Positions 31,773 to 43,985 of a stretch of DNA of 64,000 nt are shown piece by piece (the first letter of the stretch is position 1; every line of letters begins with the position of its first letter). Under the pieces are notes generated by a model. The model was not told the DNA's origin and did not search any database. It worked only from the letters and a program-made list of their open reading frames with translations. Source of the DNA: Calonectria ilicicola (taxonomy: Eukaryota > Ascomycota > Sordariomycetes > Hypocreales > Nectriaceae); NCBI GenBank assembly GCA_020809705.1, contig CP085830.1, forward strand, positions 1,364,001 through 1,428,000, read 5' to 3'. The position numbers and the translations under genes were made by a program.

Positions 31773-32522
31773 AATTTAGAAGAACACGGCACTAAATGAA
31801 ATGGTTTATTGGGCTGGCGTAAAATAACAAAAGTATAGGATAGATTAAAAACACGCAGCGCTGCTCCCCGATTTCAAGACATGAAGAAAAGAATACATGG
31901 GAGCAGAATCAGTTCTGGTTAATCGGCTGGCTTCATAATAGTCAAAACGCAAGCAGATACAGACAGTAGAACCAGCAAAATATAACTTTGCCACTAGCTA
32001 GAGAATGCAAGATGGACAATTGCCCAGCAATGCTACCTCCTGGCAAAATCCATTTGGCTGATGAGTTGAGCTTTGTGGTGGCGTTCAAGGCAAAGTCACA
32101 GGGGATAGTCTTTCGAGCAGTGCATTGTATATTTGGTTGGTCTAATGCAATCAATTGAATAGCTTCGGCTCTCAAAACCTGGCTGGATAACTAATCATTA
32201 AGAATATCTTATGCATAAGCGGGGCTGTTGGGCAGAACTCTTCATGGCCCAGCTAAAACTGACACCTTCCCATCCCGAGTATAAACATGTAGTAATCAAG
32301 GGTATTGATCCCCAATACTTTGTCTTTTGACTGTCGCTTTCATATCCCATTAGTCTACACGTTGATATATCTTTTCCCTTGACGTGGTCCTTCATATCCA
32401 ACGTCAGCATGCTCCTTCTACATAGATCGTCAGTCGTTATATGCTGGGACATGGCAATCCTCCGGCTGTGAACTTTAACCCCGGCTTGCCCTGGTGTTTT
32501 CATCTTCCATCCTATACATGAT
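31773..32522. other. Convergent 3' spacer
   Basis: About 750 bp lie between the ends of the unknown gene and the Ral2-like gene. They presumably hold both 3' UTRs. No other feature is seen. Confidence 0.45.
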
Positions 32523-35500
32523 TTAAGAGCCGCCTGCAATTCCAAGTCCTACACGCGATGGTCCTCCGGCATAACCGCCATTTCCAGTTGTTCCCGTTCG
32601 CTCTCTCATCCTTCTGCCCTCCATGAGTCCTCTCAATCCTCTCTTCTGCAAACCAATCACGCTGCTGAGCTCGCCATTCCATATATAGTTATCCCGCTCA
32701 CTCCCTGTTTCGACTTCCGAAGAGCTCCACTCTGATCCACTGGCGCTTGTGCCAGCAGACAGCTCCTCACTTGGAGGTCGGCCCACACGTTGGACACCGG
32801 TGTTAATGGTCAGGCCCTCAGTGCGCGCAGAGAGATCGGCACTGAGGAATGGAGTGTTTGCTGTACCATCCATAGAGAAATCCGACGTAGCCGTAGGCGC
32901 GCCAACAGGGTCGAAGCCACCAATAAAGAAATTAGGGTTAAGCGTGCCATCAATGCCACGACCTCCGCCAGCAGCCATGGCCGTAGCGTTGAAGACAGCG
33001 GCCGCATTTCGGCTGTCGAGCAGAGAATGAAGACGCTCAACAACCGCCTCCAAGAGACCGTCAATCCTATATGGCCGCGAAATTTGCAGCAGAGAGCACA
33101 GGATCTGGGGTGTGCACAGAGGAGATGATTGAGGCGGAAGGGAGCTCGTATATAAGAAGTGGAGTAGCGCTTGGACGGTCAAGTAGGTGTGCGGGAGGTA
33201 GAGGCATCGGGGTCGTGAGTTGGGAGGCAGTGATCGCGGAGTTGGCGCCGCATTGGGGTTATTTTCTCCAGTTGGATGCACGACTCCAGCAGAAACACTC
33301 GAAGCAGTGCTTGGTGGGATACCAGAAGTGGTCGAAGCCACCAATGTGCTGGCAAGTGACACCGTGCTGTCGGCGGGGCGTGCATTGTTGGGCGTAATGG
33401 TTATGGCAGAGGCTCGCAGAGGATTGCTTGAAAGTCCAGAGCGCAGCGTCATGGCGTCGCTGCCATCTTGGGTCGCCGTGCCCTCTCGCAGTAGCTGGAC
33501 AAAGTATGGGCCCCATCGTCGTCCGACTATTCTGGAGTTGACAGGGATCCGCTCTCCTCCGATGCATAGAATATCCATGTCCGCCAACTCTCGCATTGCA
33601 AAGGCCTTTTCGCCCAGTTCTTCGCTCGCCTTGGAGTGAAATCTACCGCCGGCCGTATAGCCAGCTTTCCTTGCGAGGCTCAGACCCGGGTTTGCATATG
33701 GGCTGCTAGCCGAGATGAAACCCGACAAGGGACTCGTTTTACGTGGGTTGTCGTAAAAACCGAATGCTTCGAGCTCCACCATACAGACGTTGGAAAAGTT
33801 GATGCGCCGATGATTATAGTCATCAACGAGACTTCTCTTCCTGTTGCCCAAAATGACAAACGTGTTGCGTCGGTTCCATAGCACACCTCTGTTCCAGCTT
33901 CCCTGGCTAAAGACGCTTCCTCCAGCATCAATGCGGCTCCAGGTCAAAGTGCGCAAATCCAACGCCCAGAGAGCATACTCTTGCTTCGACGAGGTCAGAT
34001 AGGTGCCGCTGACCACAAAGTGGGTATCAATCACGCCGCCATTGGGGAAGCGCAGACCAGGGGGCGAGTAGCTGCCCGTCATGAGTCTCTCCGCCAATGT
34101 GCCGTCGGGCGATCGGATCTGAAGTTCCAGCTTGACGTCGAGGAAATTATAATTGGAGTAGATGAGCATTGAGGATCCTGGTTCCCGGGCTTCCTGGCTG
34201 ATTCCGCCGTCCTGTCCGTGCATCCCGCCACCATTGGAGTACGCGCGGCCGAGCTTAGCGGAAACTGAGGGAGGTAGAGGAGCCGCGACACTGCGGTACG
34301 CACCACAGCTCTTGCCCAGTGGCTGAGTCGTGGTCCACTTGAGGCTGCGCAAGTTGAATACGCTAATCTGTTCAATGTAATTGTTACCGCCGTCCTGGCC
34401 ACCCACAATCACCATTTCAGCGCCGCCTGAGCCGTTAATGTTGATACCAATTCGTCCCTCGTTGGGGTTCGCGGATGATGGGTTGTGTTGGAGAGCGGAG
34501 AGCGGTGCGCGATGTGAGGAAAAGCTGGCGGACGAAGGTAGAATACACGCGCAATGTGCGTAGCGGCCCTGAGGGGCGTCTTGAGTGGGGATGTAGGTCC
34601 AGCTCCTCGTGTTTACGTCGTAAATGTAAATGTCAGACATGACGATGATTTCGGGCTGTTGAGGATCGGCTCCGGGGGGTTGAATTGGAGCAGGAGACAT
34701 GCCGCCATAACAGACCATCTTGGTGTCTCCCAAGGCGCACATGGAGTGGAAATATCGAGGTGGGGGGACGTCGCCGGTAGTCTCGAGCTTGGTCCAGTGT
34801 CGTCGGATCAGGTCCAACTCGTACAAGTGAGCCGTCAGAGGAGCGGGTCGGCTTCTAGACAGGATCCTTCCTCCAAAGACGTAGAGTTTGTCGCCGAGAA
34901 TGGTAGTTGTGGCGCCCACGAGCGCATGAGGCTCGCGGCCTGTAGTTCGGTGCACATTGCACATCAAACCTGAAAGGTGAGCTGAAGGACCTGGCTGGGA
35001 GGGTCCTCCGACAGAAGTAGGGGTTCTGCCTTGAGACACAGCCGGTGAGGGACCAGTAGAGCCAGAACCAGCTGCGCCTCTGGGCTTGGAGGGATCTTCG
35101 GGTTCATATCTCGCACTCGACAAGCTACTCATGCTGCTGCTCATGTCGTGGGCATTGGGATCCGGGTTGCCGTAGGGGTGGACGACAAGAGGCACCGAGG
35201 TGCTCGAATCCATGGTACTCGTTCGACTATCCATGATTACGGGGTTTGGTGTATATGGTTGGAGGTCAAAATCTGAAATATCGCCGTCGTCGGCCTCCTC
35301 GACTAGTATGGGCAGTTCTTTCTCGTTTAAGGTGTGGCGCGAGGGCGGTGGAGGTGGGGAATCGGGTTGCGTAGGTGGTGTTTGAGGTAGGGGCTTCGCA
35401 AGACTATGCTGGAGCTTTAAATTTCGTACATGCTGAAGGGCTGACGAATCGAGAAGCCGGGTCGCCGATTTCGAGGAATTGGTCGAGGTTACACTCGTCG

Positions 35501-35729
35501 AGGAGCTGTTTTTGGAGAGGAAGGACGAGCCGCGGGAGAGCTTGACCGAGGGGAGCTTCTTGATTCCCCGGTAGACGCCAGAGAGGATATCCGGAGTCGA
35601 ACGACTTGGTGGTCTCTGGGGGGGTCGATCTTCGGCCTCGGAGTCGGAGAAGCAGGAGTAATCGTCGGCAACGGAGGGAGTACTAGGAGGGTCCTGAACG
35701 ACGGTCAGTTCCGAGGAATCGGCGGCCAT
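32523..35729 (-). CDS. ral2: Ral2-like Kelch-repeat and BTB protein
   Basis: A single exon of 1068 residues starts at the ATG at 35729 (CACCATGG context). The N-terminal quarter is Ser/Pro-rich and disordered. Kelch repeats follow from about residue 255 to 560, with KLYVFGGR, GDVPPPRYFHSMCAL, MVCYGG and EMVIVGGQDGG. From about residue 700 a BTB-like module appears (DILCIGGERIPVNSRIVGRR, then a YLPHTYLTVQALLHFLYTS block), interrupted by a low-complexity insert. This order matches fungal homologues of fission yeast Ral2, which acts with Ras1 in cell shape and mating; the role here is inferred from that. The gene looks intact. Its 5' side faces about 5 kb of gene-free DNA. Confidence 0.87.
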   Translation of the reverse strand: MAADSSELTVVQDPPSTPSVADDYSCFSDSEAEDRPPQRPPSRSTPDILSGVYRGIKKLPSVKLSRGSSFLSKNSSSTSVTSTNSSKSATRLLDSSALQHVRNLKLQHSLAKPLPQTPPTQPDSPPPPPSRHTLNEKELPILVEEADDGDISDFDLQPYTPNPVIMDSRTSTMDSSTSVPLVVHPYGNPDPNAHDMSSSMSSLSSARYEPEDPSKPRGAAGSGSTGPSPAVSQGRTPTSVGGPSQPGPSAHLSGLMCNVHRTTGREPHALVGATTTILGDKLYVFGGRILSRSRPAPLTAHLYELDLIRRHWTKLETTGDVPPPRYFHSMCALGDTKMVCYGGMSPAPIQPPGADPQQPEIIVMSDIYIYDVNTRSWTYIPTQDAPQGRYAHCACILPSSASFSSHRAPLSALQHNPSSANPNEGRIGININGSGGAEMVIVGGQDGGNNYIEQISVFNLRSLKWTTTQPLGKSCGAYRSVAAPLPPSVSAKLGRAYSNGGGMHGQDGGISQEAREPGSSMLIYSNYNFLDVKLELQIRSPDGTLAERLMTGSYSPPGLRFPNGGVIDTHFVVSGTYLTSSKQEYALWALDLRTLTWSRIDAGGSVFSQGSWNRGVLWNRRNTFVILGNRKRSLVDDYNHRRINFSNVCMVELEAFGFYDNPRKTSPLSGFISASSPYANPGLSLARKAGYTAGGRFHSKASEELGEKAFAMRELADMDILCIGGERIPVNSRIVGRRWGPYFVQLLREGTATQDGSDAMTLRSGLSSNPLRASAITITPNNARPADSTVSLASTLVASTTSGIPPSTASSVSAGVVHPTGENNPNAAPTPRSLPPNSRPRCLYLPHTYLTVQALLHFLYTSSLPPQSSPLCTPQILCSLLQISRPYRIDGLLEAVVERLHSLLDSRNAAAVFNATAMAAGGGRGIDGTLNPNFFIGGFDPVGAPTATSDFSMDGTANTPFLSADLSARTEGLTINTGVQRVGRPPSEELSAGTSASGSEWSSSEVETGSERDNYIWNGELSSVIGLQKRGLRGLMEGRRMRERTGTTGNGGYAGGPSRVGLGIAGGS

Positions 35730-35782
35730 GGTGGAAAAGGCGCTGCGAGGCAACGGCGAGTGCTGGGCATTCGCCGAGACAG

Positions 35783-35810
35783 GAAGAAGAAGAAGAAGAA
35801 GAAGAAGAAG
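35783..35810. repeat. GAA triplet microsatellite in the ral2 leader
   Basis: About nine GAA units lie 54 bp upstream of the ral2-like start codon. On the transcribed strand they read as a TTC tract, so the mRNA leader contains a long pyrimidine run. Confidence 0.7.
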
Positions 35811-35814
35811 CAGA

Positions 35815-38800
35815 AGGGAACAAAGACACGAATAGTATACAAGACAATGCTAAGGAACGGCGGGGTGAGGTCACACAAGAGTGCGGAAAGCAAGGCGGAC
35901 CGGGGAAGGAGAGCAAGATGAAGAGAAGTGACATTGAGGGCAGGACAAGGTACAGTAGCAGCGGAGCGGACGGGAGATCTCACCCTGCTTGCTGGATCCG
36001 TATCGCGAACACGACCCAGGGCCAAGTTGAGGCGGGCCAGGGATGTCACGGCTCTCAAGGCTAGTCTGGAAAGTTTAGACGGGGGTTGAGGGTCAAGAGG
36101 GAGGCAGTGAGGCGCGGAGGTTGTGAGCGGGAGGGTCCGTCAAAAAGGTTGGCAGCTCCCAGTCCCAGTCGCCGGGCACCATCCACATGGAGCGTGGACG
36201 GGACCGTGGACGACCACAACCGTGGGGAGGGGGGTGAGGGGACTCGGTAGAGGCTCTGGGCTGGAGAATACGGCCGAGATGGGGGATCGCAAGCTGGGCG
36301 GGCAAGGCAAGGGACGGAGGACGAGCGAACGGGGGGACAAGCTCGACAAGGATGGTTGGACGTACCGGTACGGTTCAGAGCTCGCGAGTACAGGTACGGA
36401 GGAGTACAGGGACCACAGTCGCAGGCGCAGAGCGTGGAGCGGAGTCGAGGCCAGGGACGGAGGGCGCGACGGGGGACGCGGACGATCGGTCGACGAGGAG
36501 GAGGCAGGTTGCAGCGAGCAATTTCGGTGGGTTTCGAGGGAGAAGGAGAATGTGGTGATGTTTGGTCTGCACTGCGGTGAGCAGAGCAGAAGCAGATGCA
36601 CAGGCACAGGCACAGTCAGGAGGAAGGGGGGGGGTCGAGTGGTCGGCTCAGAGCTGGTGGTCCAACCAACCAGGGTGCTTCTCTGCCTTGCTCCGGTCAA
36701 GGGCACACAGCGCAAGCAGCACAAGGCGACACAAAAGCCGGCACAAAAAAAAAGAAAAAAGGCCACAGTGGGCTCAATGGGATGCAGCTCTGGCCGTTGG
36801 CGGGAGGGGAGACCCTTGGTCGAAGCGCTTGGGTGGGAGGCGGTCGCGGAAGTGGTTCCAGGGGAGCGAACGAGGGGAAGGGAACGACGTTGTGCGTATC
36901 CGGACGCACAGACGGGTGCGGATTGAGAGGGGGGATTGGCCCTCTGCGTCGTCCTGAAGTGGAGGACAGAAGGTTTAGCGCGGGCGACCTAGGGGAGAGG
37001 AGCCTAGGGGAGACCTAGGGGAGAGAGGGGAGGCCCAAGTCCAGGGAGGAAGAGGAGGGTGGCGCGTTCTTGGTCGGTCGAAACGGTGGAGCGGAGGTGC
37101 GCTGAGGGCTTTGGCAGTGGCAGTGGCGTTGGCAGGCCGGGGGTTCCTCAGTCGAGGCGCTGCGGGCCGGGGTGGTCTTGGGACGAGATGGCGATGCAGA
37201 TGATGCAGGCTGGCTGCTAGGTGGTTGCAGCGCGAAACTGAAAGGGGAGCTGTGGTCCGTCCGGTCGAGGCAGGCAGGGCTACTGGCGATGCATCATTGT
37301 GGTCACGGGCGTGGGATGGTGATGTGAAAGGTCGAGGTTTGTGTGTTCCTCTTTTTTTTTCGGTCCTCTGCAGCACCAGTCATATCATGTGTCAAAGCGA
37401 CGCAAGCGAGGAGGATGGATGGACGGATGGGAGGAAGAAAGGAACACACGGCAACGCATAGATAGGAGACACCACCACCCAGACCAACCAATAGAACAAG
37501 GTCTCCTTTGATACTCGTATAGATAGGCACATGCAGTCCAGGTCTGACAAGATCTGAATCTGAATCTGAATCAACTCGACGCAAAAGCAGCAGCATTCCA
37601 GGTATCACGACGGCATCCGTGTGTCTCTGTCTGTCTGCATCAGCGTCTGTGTCTGGTGTCTGGCGTCTGGTGTCTGTCCGCAAATACGGCTCCTCCCCAG
37701 CCACACACGACCACTCTTGCTTGGTTGCCGACTCGGAATCCTCCCACTGAAAGTCCGGACAGGGATACATCATCCAGACGACCCCTGTCGCCCACGCAAA
37801 CCTTCCGCCGTTTTCCAACTCGTCTGCATTAGGCCCCTTTTAGCGATGCGCTGCACGTTTTTGACAAGACCGGCTGAGGTCAGAGCGTGAGGCACAGCAA
37901 CTGCAGCCCTCCACACGCACGTCAAAGGTGTTTGATGTTTGGCCCTCTAAAACAAAACCACTATGCATCTAATGTCTCAAGACGCCAACACCGTCGCCAG
38001 CCTCGCCTCAGTCCTGCTTCTTGCTAGTCTGCCTACTACTGTGCCTACCTACTGCTTACTTACTAACCATTAACTGCCTGTGCCCCCCCCTAATGCTAAA
38101 AGGAGAATACGAGGTGCCATTCCGGGGGCGAGCCGGACACGACGACGGGTGGCCCGCGCAGCGCGACGATGTTGCTCCAGGCAATGCTGGGTACTATACT
38201 TTGGCCAACATCACTGCCTATGGCCACCAGGATCATCGGTTGATTCTTCAGTCGTCACCCTCCAAACGGTACCAGCAGCCCTCTAGTCCGCCTCGCTTCG
38301 GCCGATATTACCTTCAGGGTCCTCCGCTTTCTCCCCACTGCTAATATCCATTCCGGCTATCCTATCCCTACAAGGATCCATTCATTGACCCAGGGGTCTG
38401 TCTCTTGGTTTTCTTGGGAGGGGGTTTTTTTTGACCTTGTCTTTTTTTTTTTCGTTTTTATTTTACGAGTGGTTCCAGTTTGGTCGAGACTGTTCTGCAG
38501 ATTTCTTGGTTTACTACGTCAACAGCTTGGCAAATAGTTGATGCTTTCACGTTCACTAACACCACATATAAACAACTCACATCCATGTAATAGATAGACA
38601 CACATAGTTTTTTTAGTACACACACACATACACACACACACACCATTTCCCCTCAAAACATCTGACGAATTGCCTAATTGGCTCCTTGTCGATCAATTGA
38701 AACCAAATGCGCTTTACGGTTAAGTCTGCACCACAAATGGGCACCGCACCTCGCCCTCCCTCCCTCTCTCTCTTTACCCCCCACGTGGAAAATCCTCCGT

Positions 38801-40809
38801 CCCAACCCCCTGCGTCGAGCCAAACACGTTGCTCGGAGAAATGCAGTCTGAAGCATGCGAGGGCACGGCACTCTTGCACCACACCTTGGCACCTGCGACA
38901 ATGCGCAATGGTTACATGAGCGATGCAGCTTCCCGCAGGAATCACCCGACCCCAAACCCAGACCGAGACCCAACCCAATCCAACCCAAACTCGAGTTGTC
39001 ACTGCTACTGCGAATCCTTCACGTGCGAACCCGCGGCGGCGTATCAGCCGCAAAACTGTGGGCAGCTCAATTCGGACATGACGCCAACGCAGCGCCGCGG
39101 TACTTGTTCCGAGACAACCCCAGCCTGATTACCCGGGTTCGTTTCAGACAAAGTGCCGCCATGGAACGCCTCGTCGAGTAGCATTGTTGGCCCCGCCAGA
39201 TGCGGTGTCTCCTCCGTGCTGTTTGTTCACTTGGAGCTGCGATGGGAACAGTTCTGGAACCTCGCTTGCCAGTCTTCTCACTGTGAGCGCCCTGTTCTAA
39301 CCCCCCCTCCCTCCTCTCGACCCCCCGGAGCTAGAGAGAGCCCTAGTCGCTGCCAGCCAGCCATGTTAATCCATCCCCCCTCGACTATTACACAGTACCA
39401 GCGCTCCGGAACCCGCGTGCGAGCTCTCCGCCTGCTGCTGTAACGCTCAGGTCACTGCGAGTCAATGACTCGCTTGCGAGGGGGGTATGCATGTTGGCTC
39501 CGCCAGGTTTCGTCTCATGTCTGCCAAGCGCAATCCTCTGCGTCGAGTTTCAACGGCGGTGGCAGCAGACACCGCACGCAGACCGGCATGGTCGCAGCAG
39601 CTTATCTGCTGCAGGCGCCGCCGCCGACGGAGGACAGGTTCCGTCACCGAGATCTCATGACACCCATGCCCATTCATTCTTTTTACCCAGCGTAGCCATT
39701 CCGCGGCTGTGCCGTTGGAGCCGTAGCCCCAGGGAAGCGTAGCATCGACGAGATGGGTGAGCAAACCCTTTCGACGCAGGAGGAATAGACTCGGTCGAGA
39801 CCGCACCGCAAATCGATTAGGTTTTGCCCACGGTATGGGGATTAGGTGGTGTTACAGGGCGCCAAGCTCTGCTGTGCCCTCTTTGTGCTACGATGCTGCG
39901 GTGGTGAACACCCAGGGTCAACTTTTAAGTATGTGCATATATGTCATCGCAGCCTTATGCGCAATATCTAGTGATCCGCGGAGCGTGAAGACATCTCCAC
40001 GAACTGAAACAGGGTGGATCCCTGGACTACTTGCACCTTTTTTTCAATGTCACCTCTACGGGGCCAACGCCACGTCGTCAATGGAAGCTTCCAAAACACA
40101 CCCAGAAGCTACCCTGTGACTGCACTAGCACAAGTTGTCTTTGGCCAATTTATACACCAGCCCCAAAAAATTGTGCACGCATAGCAAAAGCACATAAGCG
40201 CAAGCCAAAGTGCTAAGCCATAGCAGCTGAGCTAAGACCTAATGTCGAGCTGTCCCATATTTCCGTCTCCACCGCTTCGTCGTCATGGCCGACAGTCCGA
40301 CACACGTCCACCCCGCTCGGAACCCCTCCATACATAATCGCGACAAGTCATTCATCACAGCGCCAACGTGTCATGAGGCCAATTTATCATCTCTGGCGCT
40401 TCTAAAAAGTTGAGTAATCGGTCAACTGTCAGGTACTCTTGGACTTTACCTCGTATTGTCGCCACTTGGGGTCACAACTCAGCTAAAATCACATGGGCAA
40501 ATGCGTTTTTTGTTTTGATCATTTTTTTTTTGTATTTCATCTTCGTAGAGCTATCACAAATGGCTTGAAAGGCCCACCTCGGCTTTTTTTAAGAGGCTAG
40601 AAGAAAGAACCCGCTGGGTCAATGGTTCTAAAAGTCGCAAGTAAGCTGCGTGCATACACAGCATCCACTATAGCTGCTGTGCTCCATTATTGCAGCTTCC
40701 TGGTCCATTATACTAGATCAAACCCGCCAGTCCCGGCCTTGTCGCGCCTATTTGCTAGGTATCATGACGTGGCGTTAAGGGAATATTTTTTAACATTTGA
40801 CATTAAAAT
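35815..40809. other. Long GC-rich region without a recognised gene
   Basis: About 5 kb lie between the Ral2-like start and the peroxiredoxin stop. The 36.1-37.2 kb part is GC- and purine-rich and leaves long frames open on both strands at once (for example 36123-36926 plus and 36140-36766 minus); their low complexity argues against coding. Small repeats include CCTAGGGGAGA three times near 36,988-37,023 and a CA microsatellite at about 38,617-38,643. The region probably holds a long ral2 promoter and leader and possibly non-coding transcripts. Confidence 0.45.
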
Positions 40810-41556
40810 TTACTGGCCACCGACCTTCTCCTTGGCGAGAGGGGTGAATCGGAGGTAGGGCTTGACAATGCGGAAGTCGGGGAAGAGCTCCTTGGCCTCC
40901 TCGTTCTTGACACCGGGGTGGACGATGACGTCGTCACCGGGGACCCAGTTGATGGGGGTGGTGATGCGGTACTTGTCACCAGTCTGGAGAGAGTCGACAA
41001 TGCGGAGGATCTCGTCGGCGTTGCGGCCGGTGGAGGCGGGGTAGGAGAGGATGGTGCGGATGGTCTTCTTGGGGTCAATGATGAAGACGGATCGGATGGT
41101 GAAGGCAATGCCCTTCTCATCGACGTTGGTGGCATCCTGGTGGTCGATCCTGGAGGGTTGCGTATCAGCACGGGCTCATTTGGGGAAATCTGCAGCAGAA
41201 AAGAGAGCAACTTACATGTCGTAGAGGAGAGAGACCTTGCGCTCCTTGTCGCCAATGATGGGGAACTCGACGTTGCCGCCAGTGACCTCGGCAATGTCCT
41301 TGATCCAGCCCTCGTGGGACTCGATGGTGTTGGCGGACAGACCAATGGGCTTGACGCCACGCTTCTCAAAGTCGGGGCCGAGCTTGGCCATGGCACCGAG
41401 CTCAGTGGTGCACACGGGGGTGTAGTCCTCAGGGTGGGAGAAGAGGATGACCCAGTTGTCGCCGATGAACTCGTGGAAGTCAATGGGTCCCTTGGTGGTC
41501 TCGGCCTTGAAGTTGGGGGCGATGGAGCCCAGACGGAGGGGAGCGGGAGCAGCCAT
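40810..41556 (-). CDS. prx1: 1-Cys peroxiredoxin (Prx6/PRX1 type)
   Basis: Exons 41556-41216 and 41149-40810 on the minus strand flank a 66-nt intron (41150-41215; GTAAGT donor, CCAG acceptor), giving 226 residues. That is the normal length for this family. The peroxidatic Cys49 lies in HPEDYTPVCTTELG, and the Prx6-type C-terminal domain is complete (TTPINWVPGDDVIVHPG, ending in YLRFTPLAKEKV). There is no N-terminal mitochondrial presequence in this reading, so the enzyme is probably cytosolic. It reduces hydrogen peroxide and organic or phospholipid hydroperoxides. Strong codon bias suggests high expression. Confidence 0.95.
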
Positions 41557-43621
41557 TGTGATTGTGTGTGAAGACGAAGATGTCAACAGAAAAACGAAGA
41601 AATGGGTTTATGAGATGGGTATCGCAACAAAAGTTTGTATGAAGAAGAAGGAAGGGGAGAGGGGAAAGAGAGAGAGTCTGTCTCACAGGAGGGGGCGGTT
41701 TATATAGACAAGGCGAGTCAAAAGGCGCGCATAGAGGAGGCGTGTGGGCGGCCGGTATCATGTCCGCGAATTGTTACACTCTCCAAAGGAGGTGGGGATA
41801 GGATCCAACGGAACCTTCTTGGGTCCATCTTGGTAAGGCAGCCAAGATAATTAGCCAGGAGAGGGTGGTGGCACCCAAGAGGTGGGAGCACCTTTGAGTG
41901 TTAAGGCGCCTAGAGAGGGGATTGCTAAGCAGCCAAGTCTACGCCAACGCCTACACCTACGCCTCCATCTACTTTGCACGCCCTCGTCGTGCGTGTTTCT
42001 CTTGACTCGCCCAGCGCTGGGCCCAACCCAAAATCCCGAAAAATGAAACCGTCACCAGAAAACAGGGAGGTTTGGATTTTTCGTACCAAGACATGGATTT
42101 GGGCGCGGCGCAGGACGGCGAGCGAATAGACAAGATGGACGTGTAATCACACCACACCACCATCAAGATGGGCGATGGCCCGGCAAGTCTTGGCGGATTT
42201 CGGTAGATGCTGTTTTTTTTTAGTTCAGCGAGCTGTAAATGTTAATTCATCTCTTTTTAGTCTTTGGCTTGTATATTAAACGTCTTGTATAATGAATTGT
42301 CAATTGCACGTCGTCCGCAACCATCGTCCCTCTGTCTCAGTCTCTCCCCCTCCAAAAAAAAAAAATCAACACCAACAACAACCAACCCCGCGCTAACGAG
42401 CAAACCCCTCCAGCTTCCTTCCGCTTCGAGCTGTCACCCAATCTCAGCCCCGCCATCCATCAACAACCGCACCCACGCCCCTCGACGGGCCCAGCCAAAG
42501 AGAGCAATTGCTGCCATGCTGCTCGCCGCAATAAAGGCCACACTGCCCTTGCAAGCGTGAGCAGCTCCCGCCTACCCCTCACTTGTGTCCAGCCCCAAAG
42601 CGGCAAGGCGGTGCTATTGCGTGCTGCGCGTGCCTCGCCATTGGCCCGCCCCAGGCTATCGTCGGCCATTATGCCATCGCTCGCGCCAATGCTGCCATCG
42701 AGGTGTCCCTGACGCAATCGCTGCCCAGCGCAGCGCAACGACGTCGACAGAGTTAAGCTCTGGGTCCTCGGGGCGGGGTTGGAGCGCCGTGCGTCGGAAG
42801 TCGGGGCGACGTCTCAGTGGCTGCCGCGAGCGAGATATCCCAACCTTGTGTAGTAGCTGTGGTGTTTGTCTGCCTTCCCCCTCCCCCCCAGCTTCGCTCT
42901 CAGGGAACATGCAAACACATGGACAGATTCAGCATCATGCTGCATAACCCATGCACGATGATCTGGTATACATAAAATAAACTCGCTCAAATCATAAAGT
43001 AAAAAAAGAATGGGGGCATAAAAGAAAACCCCTCGCGCCGTATATCGGGGTCTAGTCCTTGCATCTCCCCCAATTACATGCACATGCATCACCCAATCTA
43101 GCGCAATGTGAGGCGCAACGCACCGCAGCTCTTCGCCAAAAGGGTTGGCTGTGCTGTTTCGCAAGCCCATGACACCAGCGATGCGTCCCATCACGTAACC
43201 CGCAGCCTTGTCCCAATCTGCCACATGGCGCAAACCTGACTGGTCCCTCCCATGATGAGCTGCGCCGTACGTCGCATAAGACGCGGCTACTCAGTCTACC
43301 GACCACCCCCACCAGGATAATACTCTACCAGACTGCCGACCATTTCTCCGGCAGCCAAGAGTTTCACCCGCCCGAGCCGTCCCGGCCCGGCTAGACATCT
43401 GAGAAGAAGGCGAAAAAAGGGACTTTGCAATATCACATCAGATTTTACTAGGCGGTTTTGGGAGTGTTGTCGTGAGCGACTGGAATCGCCGAGGGTGGCG
43501 CAAGCTTGACGGCGTCGTGGGGCGTTGCAGGGTAGCTTACACCTGGTTGTATTAAGGTCATGACACTGATAATAAAGCACTTGGCAAAAAGCGTTATTAA
43601 GAATATATAATATTGTGATGG
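41557..43621. other. Promoter side of peroxiredoxin and gene-free GC-normal DNA
   Basis: This region starts with the peroxiredoxin leader and promoter and ends at the sharp composition border near 43.62 kb. Frames up to 140 codons overlap on both strands and none has a domain. It is the last ordinary-composition DNA before the AT-rich block. Confidence 0.45.
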
Positions 43622-43822
43622 GGAACATAGGTTCTGTTAAACCGAATAAGTGTGTAAAATTGACTTTGTTGTTTTTTCCTACTATTCTATAGGGCCAATT
43701 CTCCTTAAGTAGCTTAGATTATTATATAACATGGCTAAATTAGGAAATAAGGGGTATTTCTGGATTTCGTAATATATTTTTATATATGTATGTTTTATTA
43801 TATATATAGTTTAATTTGCACC

Positions 43823-43985
43823 AATAATTATCACTAAATATTAATTGTAAAGAAAAGCACTTTTAATTACTTAAATAGGTATTATTTAGCTCTCCTTTTT
43901 CTTTAATCTTTAGAATATCTATTTATTAATTTCTTTAATTTATATTTTTATAAATAAACTTTATTTTATTTCTAATTTTAATTAA
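43823..43985. repeat. Left arm of an interrupted inverted repeat
   Basis: This segment matches, in reverse complement, the segment at about 51,365-51,563. The best-kept core reads AAGCACTTTTAATTACTTAA near 43,855. The right arm carries an extra stretch of roughly 35 bp. The two arms bracket the gypsy element at 44,445-51,339 and therefore belong to an older structure into which it jumped. Confidence 0.65.

Noticed and set aside
36123..36926. 267-codon plus-strand frame, with a 208-codon frame on the opposite strand
   Set aside because: Both strands are open only because the region is GC-rich and stop-poor; the proteins are low-complexity Arg/Gly/Glu or Pro/Ser strings without domains.
38585..38645. 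CA-rich tract as a possible CRISPR-like or regulatory array
   Set aside because: It is a simple CA microsatellite without spacer structure.
40803..41483. 226-codon Ser/Thr/Pro-rich minus-strand frame
   Set aside because: It is an alternative frame of the peroxiredoxin gene, produced by that gene's strong codon bias.
40918..41571. 217-codon plus-strand frame
   Set aside because: It is antisense to the peroxiredoxin exons and intron and has a Gly/Asp/Val-rich shadow composition.
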